Shown here piece by piece: positions 1 through 11,264 of a stretch of 64,000 bases of DNA. The stretch's first letter is position 1. Every line of letters begins with the position of its first letter. Origin of the DNA: Strongylocentrotus purpuratus (Eukaryota; Echinodermata; Echinoidea; Camarodonta; Strongylocentrotidae). The notes under the pieces are model-generated. The model did no database searches. It was not told the DNA's origin and saw only the letters and a program-made list of their open reading frames with translations. The position numbers and the translations under genes were made by a program. The DNA is taken from positions 1 through 64,000 of the forward strand of contig NW_022145564.1 in the NCBI RefSeq assembly GCF_000002235.5, in the 5' to 3' direction.

Positions 1-924
1 AATTGTGCATATAATTGTTATGCCGTTGTACGAATAAATCATAAAGGCTTGGGCAAATTGTTCCTGCTTATCATCACACATACTTTGAGAAGAAGAAAAA
101 AACATTCTCTTTTTAAATTCAAAGTCGTTTTACAACTTTTTGAGCATCACATAATTATGTTTTTATGCGTTCTGGTAACGACTTTGTTCAATGAACTGTC
201 GCACTCAAAGTTTTCTAAATTCCTTTGTTCCTTTCTCGATCCGCAAATACAATAAAAATGCTACCTCAATCGTACGTTCTTCTTTATTTCTGTAACGTAA
301 TGTAAATGTAAATGTAAATTGAAATTGGAAATTGATTAAACACAAATTTGATTCGTCATATTTATTAAGAATCATAACAAATGGGATACATAATTGCTTC
401 TCTAGATATTATATTAAAGCGGGACATAACTACGTGTAGCTACTTGCGCCCTCTATACAGCCAACAATGCCCTAGCGGTACCCGTTGATTCCCATTTCCC
501 TTATTAGTATGTTAATTGAGAGCTGATATGATGAGATAAACGCCTGCGAGTAACCTCTACTCGCCGGAAGGTCTAATCCTTCCTGGCCTAACTAGTGCAG
601 GTAGGATTTAATTTTTCAAGAAGCAAATGTTTATATAAGATATATAAAATATGAATTTCCTAATACTGAATTCTGTTTTCCCCTTTTTTCCTGCTTATAA
701 TTATAGTATAGTTATAAAGAAAACACGAATTCATATTTTATTTGCATGTGCACCTGATATACTCGATTCAGTTTAATAAGTAGAAGTAGAAAAGAAAAGG
801 AAAATATTCTTGTAATTCTTGTAAGCATTATCATGACGTAGAGACTAACACAACGTTTCATTTGATATAACAAGCATTGATGTAGGCCGAATTATATCGG
901 TTCACTCGAAGTCTCGTTCTTATG
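1..924. other. Non-coding DNA upstream of the LINE
   Basis: I see no gene here. The stretch is AT-rich, and its short open frames are not supported by any motif. In copy B the counterpart (37,561-38,991) carries an extra block of about 503 bp, so part of this region differs structurally between the copies. Confidence 0.5.
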
Positions 925-941
925 AATAGCCTGCTGCAGTG
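925..941. repeat. Target-site duplication, 5' side (LINE copy A)
   Basis: The 17-base sequence aatagcctgctgcagtg occurs here and again at 6,455-6,471, directly after the A-rich tail of the LINE. A repeat at both edges is the signature of target-primed reverse transcription, and it fixes the element at 942-6,454. Confidence 0.9.
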
Positions 942-966
942 GAGTGCCGCTCGCAGAGAATTTGTT

Positions 967-977
967 AAGATGGCGGC
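967..977 (+). promoter_or_regulatory. YY1-like site in LINE 5' UTR (copy A)
   Basis: The sequence aagatggcggc lies 26-36 bases from the 5' end of the element and matches the YY1 core (AANATGGCGGC). Human L1 has a YY1 site at a similar place near its 5' end, where it is known to direct the start of transcription. The match is visible; the function here is inferred. Confidence 0.6.
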
Positions 978-1000
978 GTAATCGGTCGTTTGGCGAGCCG

Positions 1001-1008
1001 TGACGTCA
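1001..1008. promoter_or_regulatory. CRE palindrome in LINE 5' UTR (copy A)
   Basis: A perfect tgacgtca octamer, the consensus CREB/ATF site, lies 60 bases into the element and 24 bases after the YY1-like site. Its place in the 5' UTR suggests an internal promoter element. An eight-base match alone could be chance. Confidence 0.45.
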
Positions 1009-1095
1009 ATGCATAAGGTCTATACGGCAATGCGTTCTCGATCTACCCACTCCTGCTGTTGCTGCTATAGTGCTAGCTACTACTACTGTTTCCTA

Positions 1096-1888
1096 ATGCC
1101 GGACAAGAGATTAAACTCCCCGTCCAAAAACGGTGGATCGATCGAGAAAAACAAAGAAAGTTGCCCGTTGATTGTCAGCGATCCAACGCCATGTCTTCGC
1201 CAGCCGGCCCCGGCAGCTCCCGGGTGAGTGACGCGGCCGCTGCGGCCCCTGTTTGGTTCATAGAATATGAGAGGCGTTTGGATTCAAAGTTTGATGACCT
1301 GCATAAGAGACTGGATTTTCATGAAGCTGCTTGTGAAGAAAAGTTCCAACATCTGGAAAAGGAATTGGCTGCAGCTTTTGATAAGATTGACGACCTTGAG
1401 AATAGATCTCGAAGAAACAATCTAATCTTTTTCAACTTCCCTGAAGGTGAGGAGCCTGATTCTGCCAGTGGATGCAGTGAGTTGATTTCATCCTTTTGGC
1501 CTCTATTGACAAGAATCTTGAGCATGTTCAGATCGAGAGGGCTCACCGCACGCCGCCAGGTCCACTATCATCTCGTGGACATCCCCAGAATGGCAGCCAG
1601 TACAAGCCGAAGGATCGTCCAATTCATGTTTGCTTCAGTTCGTTTCAAGATCGAGTGAGGGTCCGGAAGGCATGTGTTGCTGCGTTCAAGGAGGGGTTCA
1701 AGTTCAAAGAGAGATCAAAGTTGTATGTTGCAGAGGATTTCAGTCATCGCGTTCAGGCTCGCCGTAAAGCTCTCCTGCCTGAGTTAAAGATGTTGCAGCA
1801 ACAAGGAAAGCGAGCATTCTTTGTATACCCTGCGACAATTAAGTATGTCCAAGATCACCAGCTGAAGGTTCACAAGCCAGGTGTTTGA
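1096..1888 (+). pseudogene. LINE ORF1, copy A (frameshifted)
   Basis: ORF1 of the L1/Tx1 element is an RNA-binding chaperone of the L1 ORF1p type. The start ATG at 1,096 opens MPDKRLNSPSKNGG. A coiled-coil stretch follows (heptad-like FDDLHKRLDFHE onward), then the RRM-like entry RSRRNNLIFFNFPEGE, then a C-terminal domain ending near VYPATIKYVQDHQ. Two one-base losses against copy B break the frame: one in the A-run near 1,147 and one in the T-run near 1,494. Copy A keeps the likely native C-terminus, which copy B has lost by a 37-bp deletion. Confidence 0.8.
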
Positions 1889-2419
1889 ATTGCATCTGTA
1901 GTACACCATAACAACACTGTGATTATCATAGTGGCTGTCTCGTACAAACCGTCTGACTTTCACAGAAAACTTTTATATTTTACAAGATGACATGCCTTGA
2001 ACTTAACGCGTTTTAACTTGCTGGTCACCAGATTAGTTTAGTGATGTCGGTCTGTTTAAACATATTTTGTTCACTTAAACTTTTTTAGGAATTCTCGGGG
2101 TGCCCTGGAGGTGCCTTGTTTTTGGTTACCCACGATTCACCATTGGGGATACTAGTTTTTATTGTTCTTATCCTTGTTGATACTGGCGTCATTATGATTA
2201 ATTATGAGGCTCTAAGGTTTTCTCATTCTTGCCACATACTGTTGGCTGCCTTTACAGTTTGTTTTGTTCTTGGTTGGTGTTTGTGAGTATGCTTTTTTAC
2301 TGAGTGTGTGGTGTGGCCCTTTTCCCAGGGGTTCTTTATCATGAATCAAATTGTGTACATTTTTAGGATATTACTTGCTTTGTCAACTCACTGTTGCTAC
2401 TCTAGGTTTTTACTGTTAT
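1889..2419 (+). other. LINE inter-ORF spacer (copy A)
   Basis: About 530 bases separate ORF1 from ORF2. No coding motif is visible. In copy B the same spacer runs from 39,935 to 40,453. Such spacing occurs in L1/Tx1 elements, whose ORF2 is translated inefficiently downstream of ORF1. Confidence 0.6.
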
Positions 2420-5400
2420 ATGATGTTACAGATTAATACTTTTAATTGCAGAGGACTGCATGACAATTTTAAAAGAAAGAAAGTTTTTAATTTTTAAGAT
2501 AATTTGGGTATGATATAATCTTTCTTCAGGAAACCCACTCTAGGATAGATGATGAGAAGCTGTGGCGTACTCAGTGGGGAGGGGAGGCAGTTTTTGGCAG
2601 CTATGGTTCCAATAGCCGAGGTGTGGCTATCTTGTTTAAAGCTTCTTTGAAAATATCAGTCTTATCTTTTCACCTGGATCCTGAGGGAAGATATATTATC
2701 CTCCATGTTAATGTTAATGATGTACACTTTATTTCGTCAACTTATATGGCCCTAACAAAGACTCACCAGATTTTTTGTTAATCTTTTTGCTAAGTTAGAT
2801 GAAATAGGTAACTCTCATGTTATTTTAGCAGGAGATTTGAATATTGCGGTAGGCCCTTTAGATTATGAGGGTTCTAAATGCAACCCACTCTAAAGCTCGT
2901 GCCAAAATTGCTTTTAATATGTATGTAGAAAAACTAAGTCTTGTAGATGTATGGAGAAGAGATCATACTCATGATAAGATTTTTACACGCCATCAGAAAA
3001 TTCCATTTGTTTCCTCCAGGTTAGACTATATTTTATTTCTAGTGATCTGTTGAATTGCGTAAAGAAATCTAAAATTGTGACTGGTATTTGTTCTGATCAT
3101 TGTATGGTAACACTAGCACTGTCACTAAATGATTCACCTCGGGGCAAGGGATATTGGAAACTGAACACTGCACATTTGAAACATTCAGAATTTTGCAATT
3201 TCATTAAAGACAAAATTAATGAATTTAAGGAATTTCATGCTGAATGTGATCTAAATCCACATATAATTTGGGATGCATTCAAATGCACAATGGCTGGTCA
3301 TTGTATATAGTATTGCAGTAGAACAAAAAAAGAAAAGAATTTGACTAAGAATAATTTACTAAAGAGTATATCCTTACTTACAGAAAAAATTGGTTCATTG
3401 AAAAAGGATAATAGTTCAAATGAAGAACTGCAAGAATTATATAGCAAATTAGAAGTTGAAGAAGCACAATTGAATGAACTTCTGGATACTGAAACTGCTG
3501 GCTCTATAGTAAGGTCTAGATTAAAGTGGGCTGAACACGGAGAAAAAAGCTCTACATACTTCTGCAATTTAGAAAAACGGTCCTATGAAAGAAAAACTAT
3601 ACGCCAACTAAAGGCGAACAATGAGCAAATCATCACTGATCCTAAAAGAGTACTTCAGGAAATTCATTCTTTTTATAAAGCTCTATACTCTTCAGAGGTA
3701 TCTCTTGAGGATAGGGACACTATCAAGGATTTTATCGCCCCTTTGAATATACCTACCTTATCAGATGATTCAATTTCTGCTCTAAACAGACCTTTAACCA
3801 AAAATGAACTTTGGACTACATTAAAGAATATGGGAACAAATAAGAGTCCAGGACTAGGCATTCCTTGTGAATTTTATTTAACCTTTTCAATGATATCATA
3901 GATTTATTACTCCACTCTTATAATTATTCCTTTCAAGAAGGAATTTTATCACAATCTCAAAGAAGTGGAATAATCACGCTTCTTCCAAAAAAGGGTAAGG
4001 ATCCATTGTTAGTGAAGAATTATCGCCCTATCTCTCTACTGAATGTTGACTATAAATTATTAGCCAAAGTTATGAGCTCCCGTTTGAAGTCTTGTATAAA
4101 TTGTTTGATACATACAGATCAACAAGGGTTTATGAAGGGATGCAACATTGGGGCCAATATTCGGGTTATAATTGATTTAATTGAATACACAGACTATATG
4201 AATGAGCCAGCTACAATTATTTTGTTAGATTTTGAGAAAGCGTTTGATAGAATAGAACATGATTATTTATTTTCAGTCTTGGACTATTTTACTTTTGGAG
4301 ACAATTTTATAAGATGGATAAGATCTTTTTACAATGACAGAACTAGCTGTGTGTTAAACAATGGTTTTATGTCCAATCCGGTCGCAATTAAAAGAGGAAT
4401 ATTCCAGGGGTGCCCAATATCCCTCTTTTATTTATACTAGCTATTGAAATTCTGGCTATTTCAGTACGACCCAATCCAGGGATAAAGGGAATTTCAGTTG
4501 GCAATTTTGAACAGAAGATAAGTCTTTTTGCAGATGACACAACTTGTTTTTTTAATGGGAAAACAGTTTCCTTTAAACATTTATTTGAAACGTTGACTCA
4601 GTTTGCAAAATTTTCAGGTTGTCGCATTAATTTAAGTAAGTCAGATGCAATTCATATAGGAAAGCTGAAAGGCAGTACAGTTATTCCGCAAGATGCATTA
4701 GGGTTGAATTGGAAATCAAAAACGTTAAGGCTTTAGGAGTGGTTTTCTCATTGAACACAAAAATGCTTTACGAACTGAATTTTGTTCCCAGACTTGTCAT
4801 TATAGAACAGATTTTAAATTGTTGGAGGCATAGAAGCCTATCCTTGTTGGGCAAAATTGCTGTTGTAAAGTCGCTTTTACTCCCCCAAATGTTATTTTTG
4901 TTTTCAGTATTATGCATTGACCTGCCAAACTCTTTCTTTAAAAAATTAAATGGTTTGCTTTTTAAATTCATTTGGAGCAATGGCAATGACAGAGTTAAGA
5001 GAGATATATTATGCAATGATTATGAAGAAGGGGGTCTAAGGATGATTAATCCTTTAGTTTTTGCACAAGCGCAGAAAGTTTTGTGGATGGCTAAACTCTT
5101 AGACGATAAATATGAAAGTTGTTGGAAAACAATAGAAATATATATTCTTTCTACCTTTTGTGATGATCATCTTGCCCTTTTAAGGCAGATGCCCCTGATT
5201 CGGTTTTGGCAAAACTTAAAAATTGCCAGTTAACAGCGTCTATTAAGACATGGTATTTATATAGGCAAGAGATGAAAAGAGAACTAGGTTTATGTCAGTT
5301 TCATTTACAAGATTTTATTTGGTGGAATAGAAATGTAAGATTGCAATATAGAACACATTTTTTCTATCCAATTTGGTATGAAAGGGGTATTCATTCCATT

Positions 5401-6206
5401 TTTCAATTACATAATGGTTTTGGTAACCCCAAAACGTTTGAAGACCTCGTAATTGAGTTTGACATTCCTATTAGAGACCAAAGAAAATATGACTCTCTCA
5501 TGAATGGCATATTTTTGGAGTGGTTTGATAATTTCTTAATGTGGATGAGAATATATTTAATCAAATTTTTAAAGATCTATTAAGTCAAAAGAAAATGTCT
5601 AAGTATACATACAATATTTTGCTAAAGAAATATAGTTGTACTAATGCCAAAAGGGAGAGTAAATGGGAGGAACTCTTTGGCCATCAACCCAAAGAGAAGG
5701 ATTGGTCGATTATTCATACGAGTAACTTTTGTTGCACAATTGAGACTCAGTTAAGGAGTTTTTATTTCAAAATTTTCCATAATGCTATTGGTTTTAATGC
5801 ATTTTTGTTCAAGATTGGGAGAAAGGAGTCTGCTAATTGTTATTTTTGTTCAGATTTTCCAGAAACTTTAGATCACTTGTTTTGTGACTGTAGGAGAGTT
5901 GTACCACTGTGGGAAAAAATGGTGGATAAGATTAACACTGGCACTGATCACAGTTATAATCTGACTCTGTCAAAATTTAATTTTTTGTTTGGGATACAGT
6001 CAAGGGACAAATACGCCTCTTGTATAAATTTTCTCTGTTTATGTTTAAAATATTACATTTACTCATGTAGGTTTCAGGGAAAAGAACTTATTTTCGAAGC
6101 ATTTGTTTCAACGGTAAAGTTCAAACAAAAAATAGAATATAAAATTGCCCAAAAGAAAAATAAGTTACAAGTCCATTTTAAGAAATGGTCTATCAAGTTT
6201 AACTGA
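2420..6206 (+). pseudogene. LINE ORF2, copy A: endonuclease-reverse transcriptase (broken)
   Basis: It starts at the ATG pair at 2,420 with MMLQINTFNCRGL, the expected start of an apurinic-type endonuclease; LQETHSR follows. Reverse transcriptase motifs include YRPISLLNVDYKLLAK, QQGFMKG, LLDFEKAFDRIEHD, FQGCP and LFADDTT. The tail has a Cys/His motif around CYFCSDFPETLDHLFCDC, then the C-terminus to the stop at 6,206. Defects shared with copy B cluster in the endonuclease half: a frameshift near 2,744 and another near 2,868. Private to copy A are a stop at 3,307 and one-base losses near 3,034, 3,885, 4,424, 4,724, 5,180 and 5,534, mostly in homopolymers. Confidence 0.85.
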
Positions 6207-6295
6207 AATTTAGGAGTAGTCTTGCAAAGCTCTGTTGTCATGAACATCTTCATTGGCTTTTTGAATTGTAAACTTGCCCTCTGGGAAAGTATATG

Positions 6296-6297
<2 letters not shown>

Positions 6298-6337
<40 letters not shown>
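6298..6337. repeat. TG microsatellite in LINE 3' UTR (copy A)
   Basis: Alternating TG dinucleotides lie about 90 bases after the ORF2 stop. The same tract at 44,343 in copy B is interrupted differently, as expected for a fast-changing repeat. Confidence 0.85.
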
Positions 6338-6339
<2 letters not shown>

Positions 6340-6454
6340 TATGGGTGCATGAGTGCGTGCCTGTTTTGTAGTTTTAAGATGATATTATGTTTATATTGCT
6401 GCTTTTACTCTGTTAATGTTTCAGAAAAAAACAATAAAAACAGAAAGAAAAAAA

Positions 6455-6471
6455 AATAGCCTGCTGCAGTG
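6455..6471. repeat. Target-site duplication, 3' side (LINE copy A)
   Basis: Second copy of aatagcctgctgcagtg, directly after the A-rich tail. It pairs with 925-941. Confidence 0.9.
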
Positions 6472-6535
6472 CATTGCACTCCCAAACATGAATTATTTGT
6501 ATCAAAGGCATGCATTAATACAAAGAGGGGATGAG

Positions 6536-6890
6536 TAGACAGCGAGACAGAGAGGCGGCGAGACAGAGAGGCAGCGAGACAGAGAGGCAGCGAGACAGAG
6601 AGGCAGCGAGAAAGAGAGACAACGAGACAAAGAGACAGAGAGAGAGAGGGAGAGGGGTATAGATAGAGACGGAGAGAGAGAGGGAGAGAGAGAGAGAGAT
6701 TGTTGTGCTTGAAAGAAGGCTTAATAAGATGGAAGAACATAAGAAACAGAACGGAAATTTGAAGACAGAAGAGGAAGAAAAGAGAGGTCTAGATGAGGAG
6801 GGCGAGGAGAGTAAGGAAGGGAGTATAGAGAGAGACGTGATGATCGGAAAGAGAGGGAGAGGGAAAGAGAGATAGAAAACAAATAAGATG
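6536..6890. repeat. GA-rich tract with 16-bp minisatellite (copy A)
   Basis: A purine-rich tract. Between about 6,541 and 6,612 it is a tandem array of the 16-base unit gagacagagaggcagc, about 4.5 copies. The rest is irregular GA/GAGG sequence. Long open frames on the minus strand here are runs of Ser and Leu from the simple repeat and not genes. Confidence 0.85.
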
Positions 6891-7240
6891 CGAGGGGAAT
6901 GTTTATGCACGAAATTAATATCGCACTACTCCTGATCAACTTCATTTCTGTATCACCATGACAAAATTCAATGTTTCAATATTTCATATTTCTTTCCGCC
7001 AACTGACCCTGAGGCAACCTGTTTCTCATCGTCAAAATATTGTTTTCTGTAACAAGTAACCTCCTAAAATAATTTTGAATATAACAACTTCTAAAATAGC
7101 CTTTGACAACGAACTTGTGAGGGTGTGTGTTAGGAGGGGGGGGTAGAAGGGGGTACACTTATTTTTTTATATTTTTTAGTAAAGTACTATCTGTAACCAC
7201 GTTTCATTTCACGTCATTGCAAAAAGACATTTGGCTCGTT

Positions 7241-7350
7241 CAAATGCACACCTCTCCTTTCCCGCCCCATTCCCGTACACACTCACACGTACACACAGAC
7301 ACAGACACCCACACACACATGCACACCACACACACGCACACACACAATAT
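7241..7350. repeat. CA-rich microsatellite (copy A)
   Basis: A run of ACAC/CACA dinucleotides with interruptions. The counterpart at 45,295-45,385 differs in length and interruptions. Confidence 0.75.
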
Positions 7351-7734
7351 CTGTTCACGGTCGCTGAGTATTATTACGATTTGTTACCTTTTTCAAAACA
7401 TAATCAATTCAATATAAATAAATGTTAACGCTGTATAACCTTATCGCATCGAAAATTGATTGGTTTGACCATTATTATGTCAAGTGGTCGCCATCGTAGT
7501 ACCTGCTCAGCATTTCCATGGATAATCTAACGTCTTTCGCCCAATACGTCATATTTCTGCTTGGCGGTGTAAGATGTCTAGCTGTATTCCATTTTACTAT
7601 GAGATATTAAAGACCCTATCTGAAGAAAACTCAACTTTATATGATTCAATGGAAATCTGAATGGACGTTGAAACAAAATATTAAATACTTTTCAGCATTG
7701 CACAAAAGCTAATTAAAGCCTTATTTTCCGCAGC

Positions 7735-7938
7735 CCTCGAATTTAAGGGGCAACAGGGGTCAAATTTGCCGCAGTTACGGTGACGACACAACATGTGGAC
7801 CGGATCAGCTCGTATGTATATTAGGGACTTTAAGATTTGCGTGGACTGATACGTGTGACGTCAATTAAAGGCAGTGCATTAAAAGGACATCGATCGTAGC
7901 AATCCACGTTGTCGTTGTGCAAATCTAAAAGTACCTAA

Positions 7939-7970
<32 letters not shown>

Positions 7971-8110
7971 GCTGGAGCATGAGCGATGCTTAATTAATAA
8001 TAAGTCGCTGTGAATATGCGTACTTCACATATGATTGTCATCAAGTCGATAACTTGTTTTTAGGTCAAAAGCTTTCGATTTTCAAAGAGCTATTACTCCT
8101 CTAACAGACA
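7735..8110. repeat. Dispersed repeat, split by a small MITE (copy A)
   Basis: The left part (about 7,735-7,817, containing acatgtggaccggatcagct) matches 32,225-32,320 in direct orientation. The right part (about 7,969-8,110, containing agctggagcatgagc) matches 32,425-32,577 as its reverse complement. A TA-rich tract and a MITE lie between the parts. The family is unknown. Confidence 0.6.
7820..7942. mobile_element. Small MITE with 22-bp terminal inverted repeats (copy A)
   Basis: The left end reads tattagggactttaagatttgc. The right end is its reverse complement with few mismatches; in copy B (45,857-45,977) the arms differ at one of 22 positions. The ends sit in TATA sequence, which fits a TA target duplication as in Tc1/mariner-type MITEs. 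At about 120 bp there is no coding capacity. The superfamily is inferred from the TA flanks only. Confidence 0.6.
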
Positions 8111-8245
8111 TTAAAATACAATGTAACTGATGTTGTTGTCATCTATGGCTGATTAGTTTGCAGTTGATCATCCAATTCGCTTTGTACTTACGACATGGTC
8201 TTTTAAATTCAGTAATTATCCCAATGAGATAAGGGGCAAACCTTA

Positions 8246-8365
8246 ATTTGAAGCAGTACCCATGTAATTTTTAATGTGGGCTTGATAACCTCCCTTTTCA
8301 ATTACATGGTGTATGTTTTTTCTCATCATGTTCACGGTCGCTCTACAGGTTGCTAACTAACTATG

Positions 8366-8428
<63 letters not shown>

Positions 8429-8437
8429 AAAAGGAAT
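8246..8437. repeat. Block present only in copy A, with long (TA)n
   Basis: Copy B joins cctta directly to aattccttt (46,270), whereas copy A has about 192 extra bases. The block includes a (TA)n tract at 8,369-8,424 and a small inverted repeat with arms ccatgtaatt (8,260-8,269) and aattacatgg (8,300-8,309). It is either an insertion in A or a deletion in B. Confidence 0.65.
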
Positions 8438-8512
8438 AAATTCCTTTAATACTTTAGGTCCTATATATAGGTGAGGGTAAACACCAGGAGCGCTTCAAAG
8501 ATTCATAACATT

Positions 8513-8870
8513 TCCCATTTCCCCCTTTCCATTTCTCTACCCCTCGCTCTCCCTCCTCTTTTCTCTCTTACTCTCTCTCTCTCTCACTCCCTTTCTCCGT
8601 ACTCCCCTCTCTCTTTCTTTCTCCCTCTCTCTACCTCTCCCTCCCCTCCTTTCTCTACCTTTCTTTCTCTTTCTTTCTCTCTCTCTCTCTCTCTTCCTCC
8701 CCCTTCACCTTTATCTCTTTCTTTATCTCCCTCTCACTAACTTCCTCACAAATTCAACTCGGTTAATCTCTACCCCACCCTACCCCTTTCTAACTCTCTC
8801 CCTGTCTCTTTCTCTCTTTTTCTCTGTCTCTCCTTTCCGCCCCTCTCTTTTATTCTCTATCCACTCTATT
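8513..8870. repeat. CT-rich polypyrimidine tract (copy A)
   Basis: About 350 bases of almost pure C and T on the plus strand. The 89-residue frame here is low-complexity Ser/Leu/Pro and is rejected as a gene. Its counterpart is 46,347-46,715. Confidence 0.85.
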
Positions 8871-8879
8871 TTACAGTAA

Positions 8880-9900
8880 TTTATCAATCCTGCTCAAATG
8901 GATGTTTAAATATATATTTAGAATGCAAATGTTGCTTTGTTGGGCAAGCACAAAACCATATATATGTATCCATATGTACTTTGCGTTCCTGAAAAAATGA
9001 AACTGAAAATCAAATGATTACCCGACCCAAGTAATGCAAAGTTTTGGGAATTTTTGAAAATTGGATGGATAGTAATTATTTACAATTTGGATACATTTGG
9101 ATGCCCCTGTGGATGTATTAAAAGCACTAACAAATTTAGCCCCTAAAACACTTCTGCTTTCGAGAAATTGAATAACCAAAGATCTACCGGTGTTCCCAGT
9201 AAATTTCAAATATTTCAGATAGCGCCTATGGCCATTCGATCAGATCAGTTTTTCCCAATTTGTATCATTAACAATGATCCGTTTTCACTTTCAGATTATA
9301 CTTAATTGTACATCTAGCATTGAAGTCACTATCACTATCTAAGCACCACTATCTCTCATCTGAACAATGTTACCAAGTCCCTTTTCCCGAACAAACATTC
9401 TGTCTGATATAATATTGAATGAATAAAGAATGTAACGAACAAAATACATGAGCGGCTATATACAGTATTCACTCGTCGTCCAGACTATTGGTTCTAAACA
9501 ACACAGCCTGCACATGAGATTCATCCCTACGTTCGAGATGATTGGTCGGTAGCTTATGTTGTGGGTGTTGTTGCAGCGCCGCCCAACATTGATTCTGAGA
9601 CGCCAGCCAACATGCGCACGGTGAGTGGTGGAAGACTGGTTTGCTGATCAGTATCAGTTTGCATTCCTCGGGCTTGGACTTGTGTTCTTTGCATACTTTA
9701 GTGATCCTCAAATTTTAGACGAACTGGTTGTTATCAAACACCTCTAGAAGGTAAGACACCTAACCTTCTTAATATTATAATGCTATTCGGAAGAATTTCT
9801 TTCATGATATCCTATATATAATATTATTTGTGCAAAGATTTTAAGCGGTATTGGTGTCATAACATGATTAACATAAATTCGACCTCAAACTATACTCATC
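8880..9900. other. Non-coding DNA, nothing recognised (copy A)
   Basis: There is no supported gene. An 80-residue minus-strand frame at 9,469-9,711 is conserved in copy B (47,307-47,549) with one residue changed. The copies are so similar that conservation means little, and it has no motif I recognise. Confidence 0.4.
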
Positions 9901-9904
9901 ACTA

Positions 9905-11050
9905 TCTATAATAATATTACCTTGCCTCATTTATTGTATTGTATTATTTTCTGGGGCTATTCATATAAAACCAACCTCCTCGGGTTGAAATTACTACAAA
10001 GAAAGTACTTAGACATATATCAAACTCTCACTTTCGAAGTCCAAATGGACCTTTATTTCGTCATCTGCATATTTTGCCTGCTACTGACAGTTTGGGTTAC
10101 ATTTGTGTATAGATATAATCTTGGTCTACTGCCATTTTTTTCAAACTACATGCTTACTTTAAATTTCTCTTTTCATTTATGACACACGACAAAGTCATCC
10201 GTTTTTATCAAACACTATGGGCTTAAATTCTTTTCGTGTCAATACATTAAAGTGACTCGGTAACATTGTCTCAGATTCTGAAACAAACCCTGGGTTTAGC
10301 TCATGCTGCAATGATAATTATAAACCTTTAGACCAGTCAGGAATCCCACGACTTGTACAAGCCCATCGCCTGTCCGATTATCAAGAAAAATATAATTGGA
10401 AATCGAAATCAAATTTAGTTTCTCGAACGGTTTGTATATTAAACACTACAGTCTATCGGGGGAAATAAGTATGTTAAAAACTGGTAATTCAAACAAAATT
10501 GTTTAAAGCACTTCATGATCATTTTGAAACGCAACCTTTGTAGGGCTTTAACATATTACAGACACTGATAACACGTGTCTTTAAATCATGAGATGAACCG
10601 GTACTGAATATTCGGGGTAGTACTACGTTTTCTCTGCTGTAAATCTCTTTCGACAAGATTGTAGTACATACTGGCGGAGTTACCTTTGTTTAATTTTGTT
10701 GACGTGGCTGATAGATTCTTACCTTCAACACTCCGTGGTCATGATTAGCATTTATATTTAAGTCCCTTTCTGTTTTAATTCTTCTTTGTTTTCTACTACT
10801 TACTCTTTTTCATCTTCTTTTTTCCTTTTAGCTGTATGTGTGAAAATGTATTTATGTGTTTGTATGTTGATGATTAAATATTCGTATTATTAGATATGTA
10901 TTTTATGCATGTATAATTTGCTCAAGGGGCCCTGTTTACAAGCTCTTGCTTTTTTAGGGCTCCTAACCTTTATTACTTTGTATAAGATCACGTTTTATAG
11001 TTGAATAAATTAAATGGTTGAATAAATGAAATGAAATGAAATGGAAAATG
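9905..11050 (+). mobile_element. Degraded CR1/Jockey-like LINE 3' part (copy A)
   Basis: The translation PHLLYCIIFWGYSYKTNLL followed by LKLLQRKYLDI matches the block after the reverse transcriptase palm in CR1/Jockey-type LINEs (PyLxYgIxxWG, then LQKkalR). Further on the frame is decayed. The element ends at about 11,000-11,050 with a tail of gaataaatgaaatgaaatga, a microsatellite 3' end typical of these LINEs. It is 5' truncated and inactive. Copy B has it at 47,745-48,888. Confidence 0.6.
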
Positions 11051-11264
11051 AATGTATCATTGTCTTACGGTGAGTTTCTTTTGGCACTAAGATCTTCTGT
11101 CATTACTCCGTTATTGAATACATTTTAATCATTGACCAATTTCTAATACACAAATTTCTAGAACAATTTATGGAAAAAGCTTGTTCTAATCAGGTTTCCA
11201 AATCTGTCAATCACATTTATTTTCTTGATCCAATGCACTCCTTTCACTGAGTCGCACCTAAGTA

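Larger units (their letters stand above)
942..6454 (+). mobile_element. Full-length L1/Tx1-type LINE, copy A (inactive)
   Basis: A non-LTR retrotransposon with a 5' UTR, ORF1 (coiled coil plus RRM-like domain), a spacer, ORF2 (apurinic-type endonuclease, reverse transcriptase, C-terminal Cys/His motif), a 3' UTR with a TG repeat, and an A-rich tail. A 17-bp target-site duplication flanks it. The L1-type ORF1 and the reverse transcriptase motifs FQGCP and FADDT place it in the L1/Tx1 group. The same insertion with the same target site is in copy B, so it predates the split of the copies. Both ORFs carry several frameshifts and stops, so it cannot move on its own. Confidence 0.9.

Noticed and set aside
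6405-6945. Overlapping 60-130 residue minus-strand frames (and 44,457-44,980 in copy B)
   Set aside because: They are Ser/Leu/Pro-rich translations of GA-repeat DNA with no domain.
8471-8740. 89-residue plus-strand frame (and 46,301-46,603 in copy B)
   Set aside because: It is a low-complexity translation of the CT-rich tract. Frame and length differ between copies.
9469-9711. 80-residue minus-strand frame conserved in both copies
   Set aside because: The copies differ by only about 1%, so conservation is not evidence. No motif and no start context.
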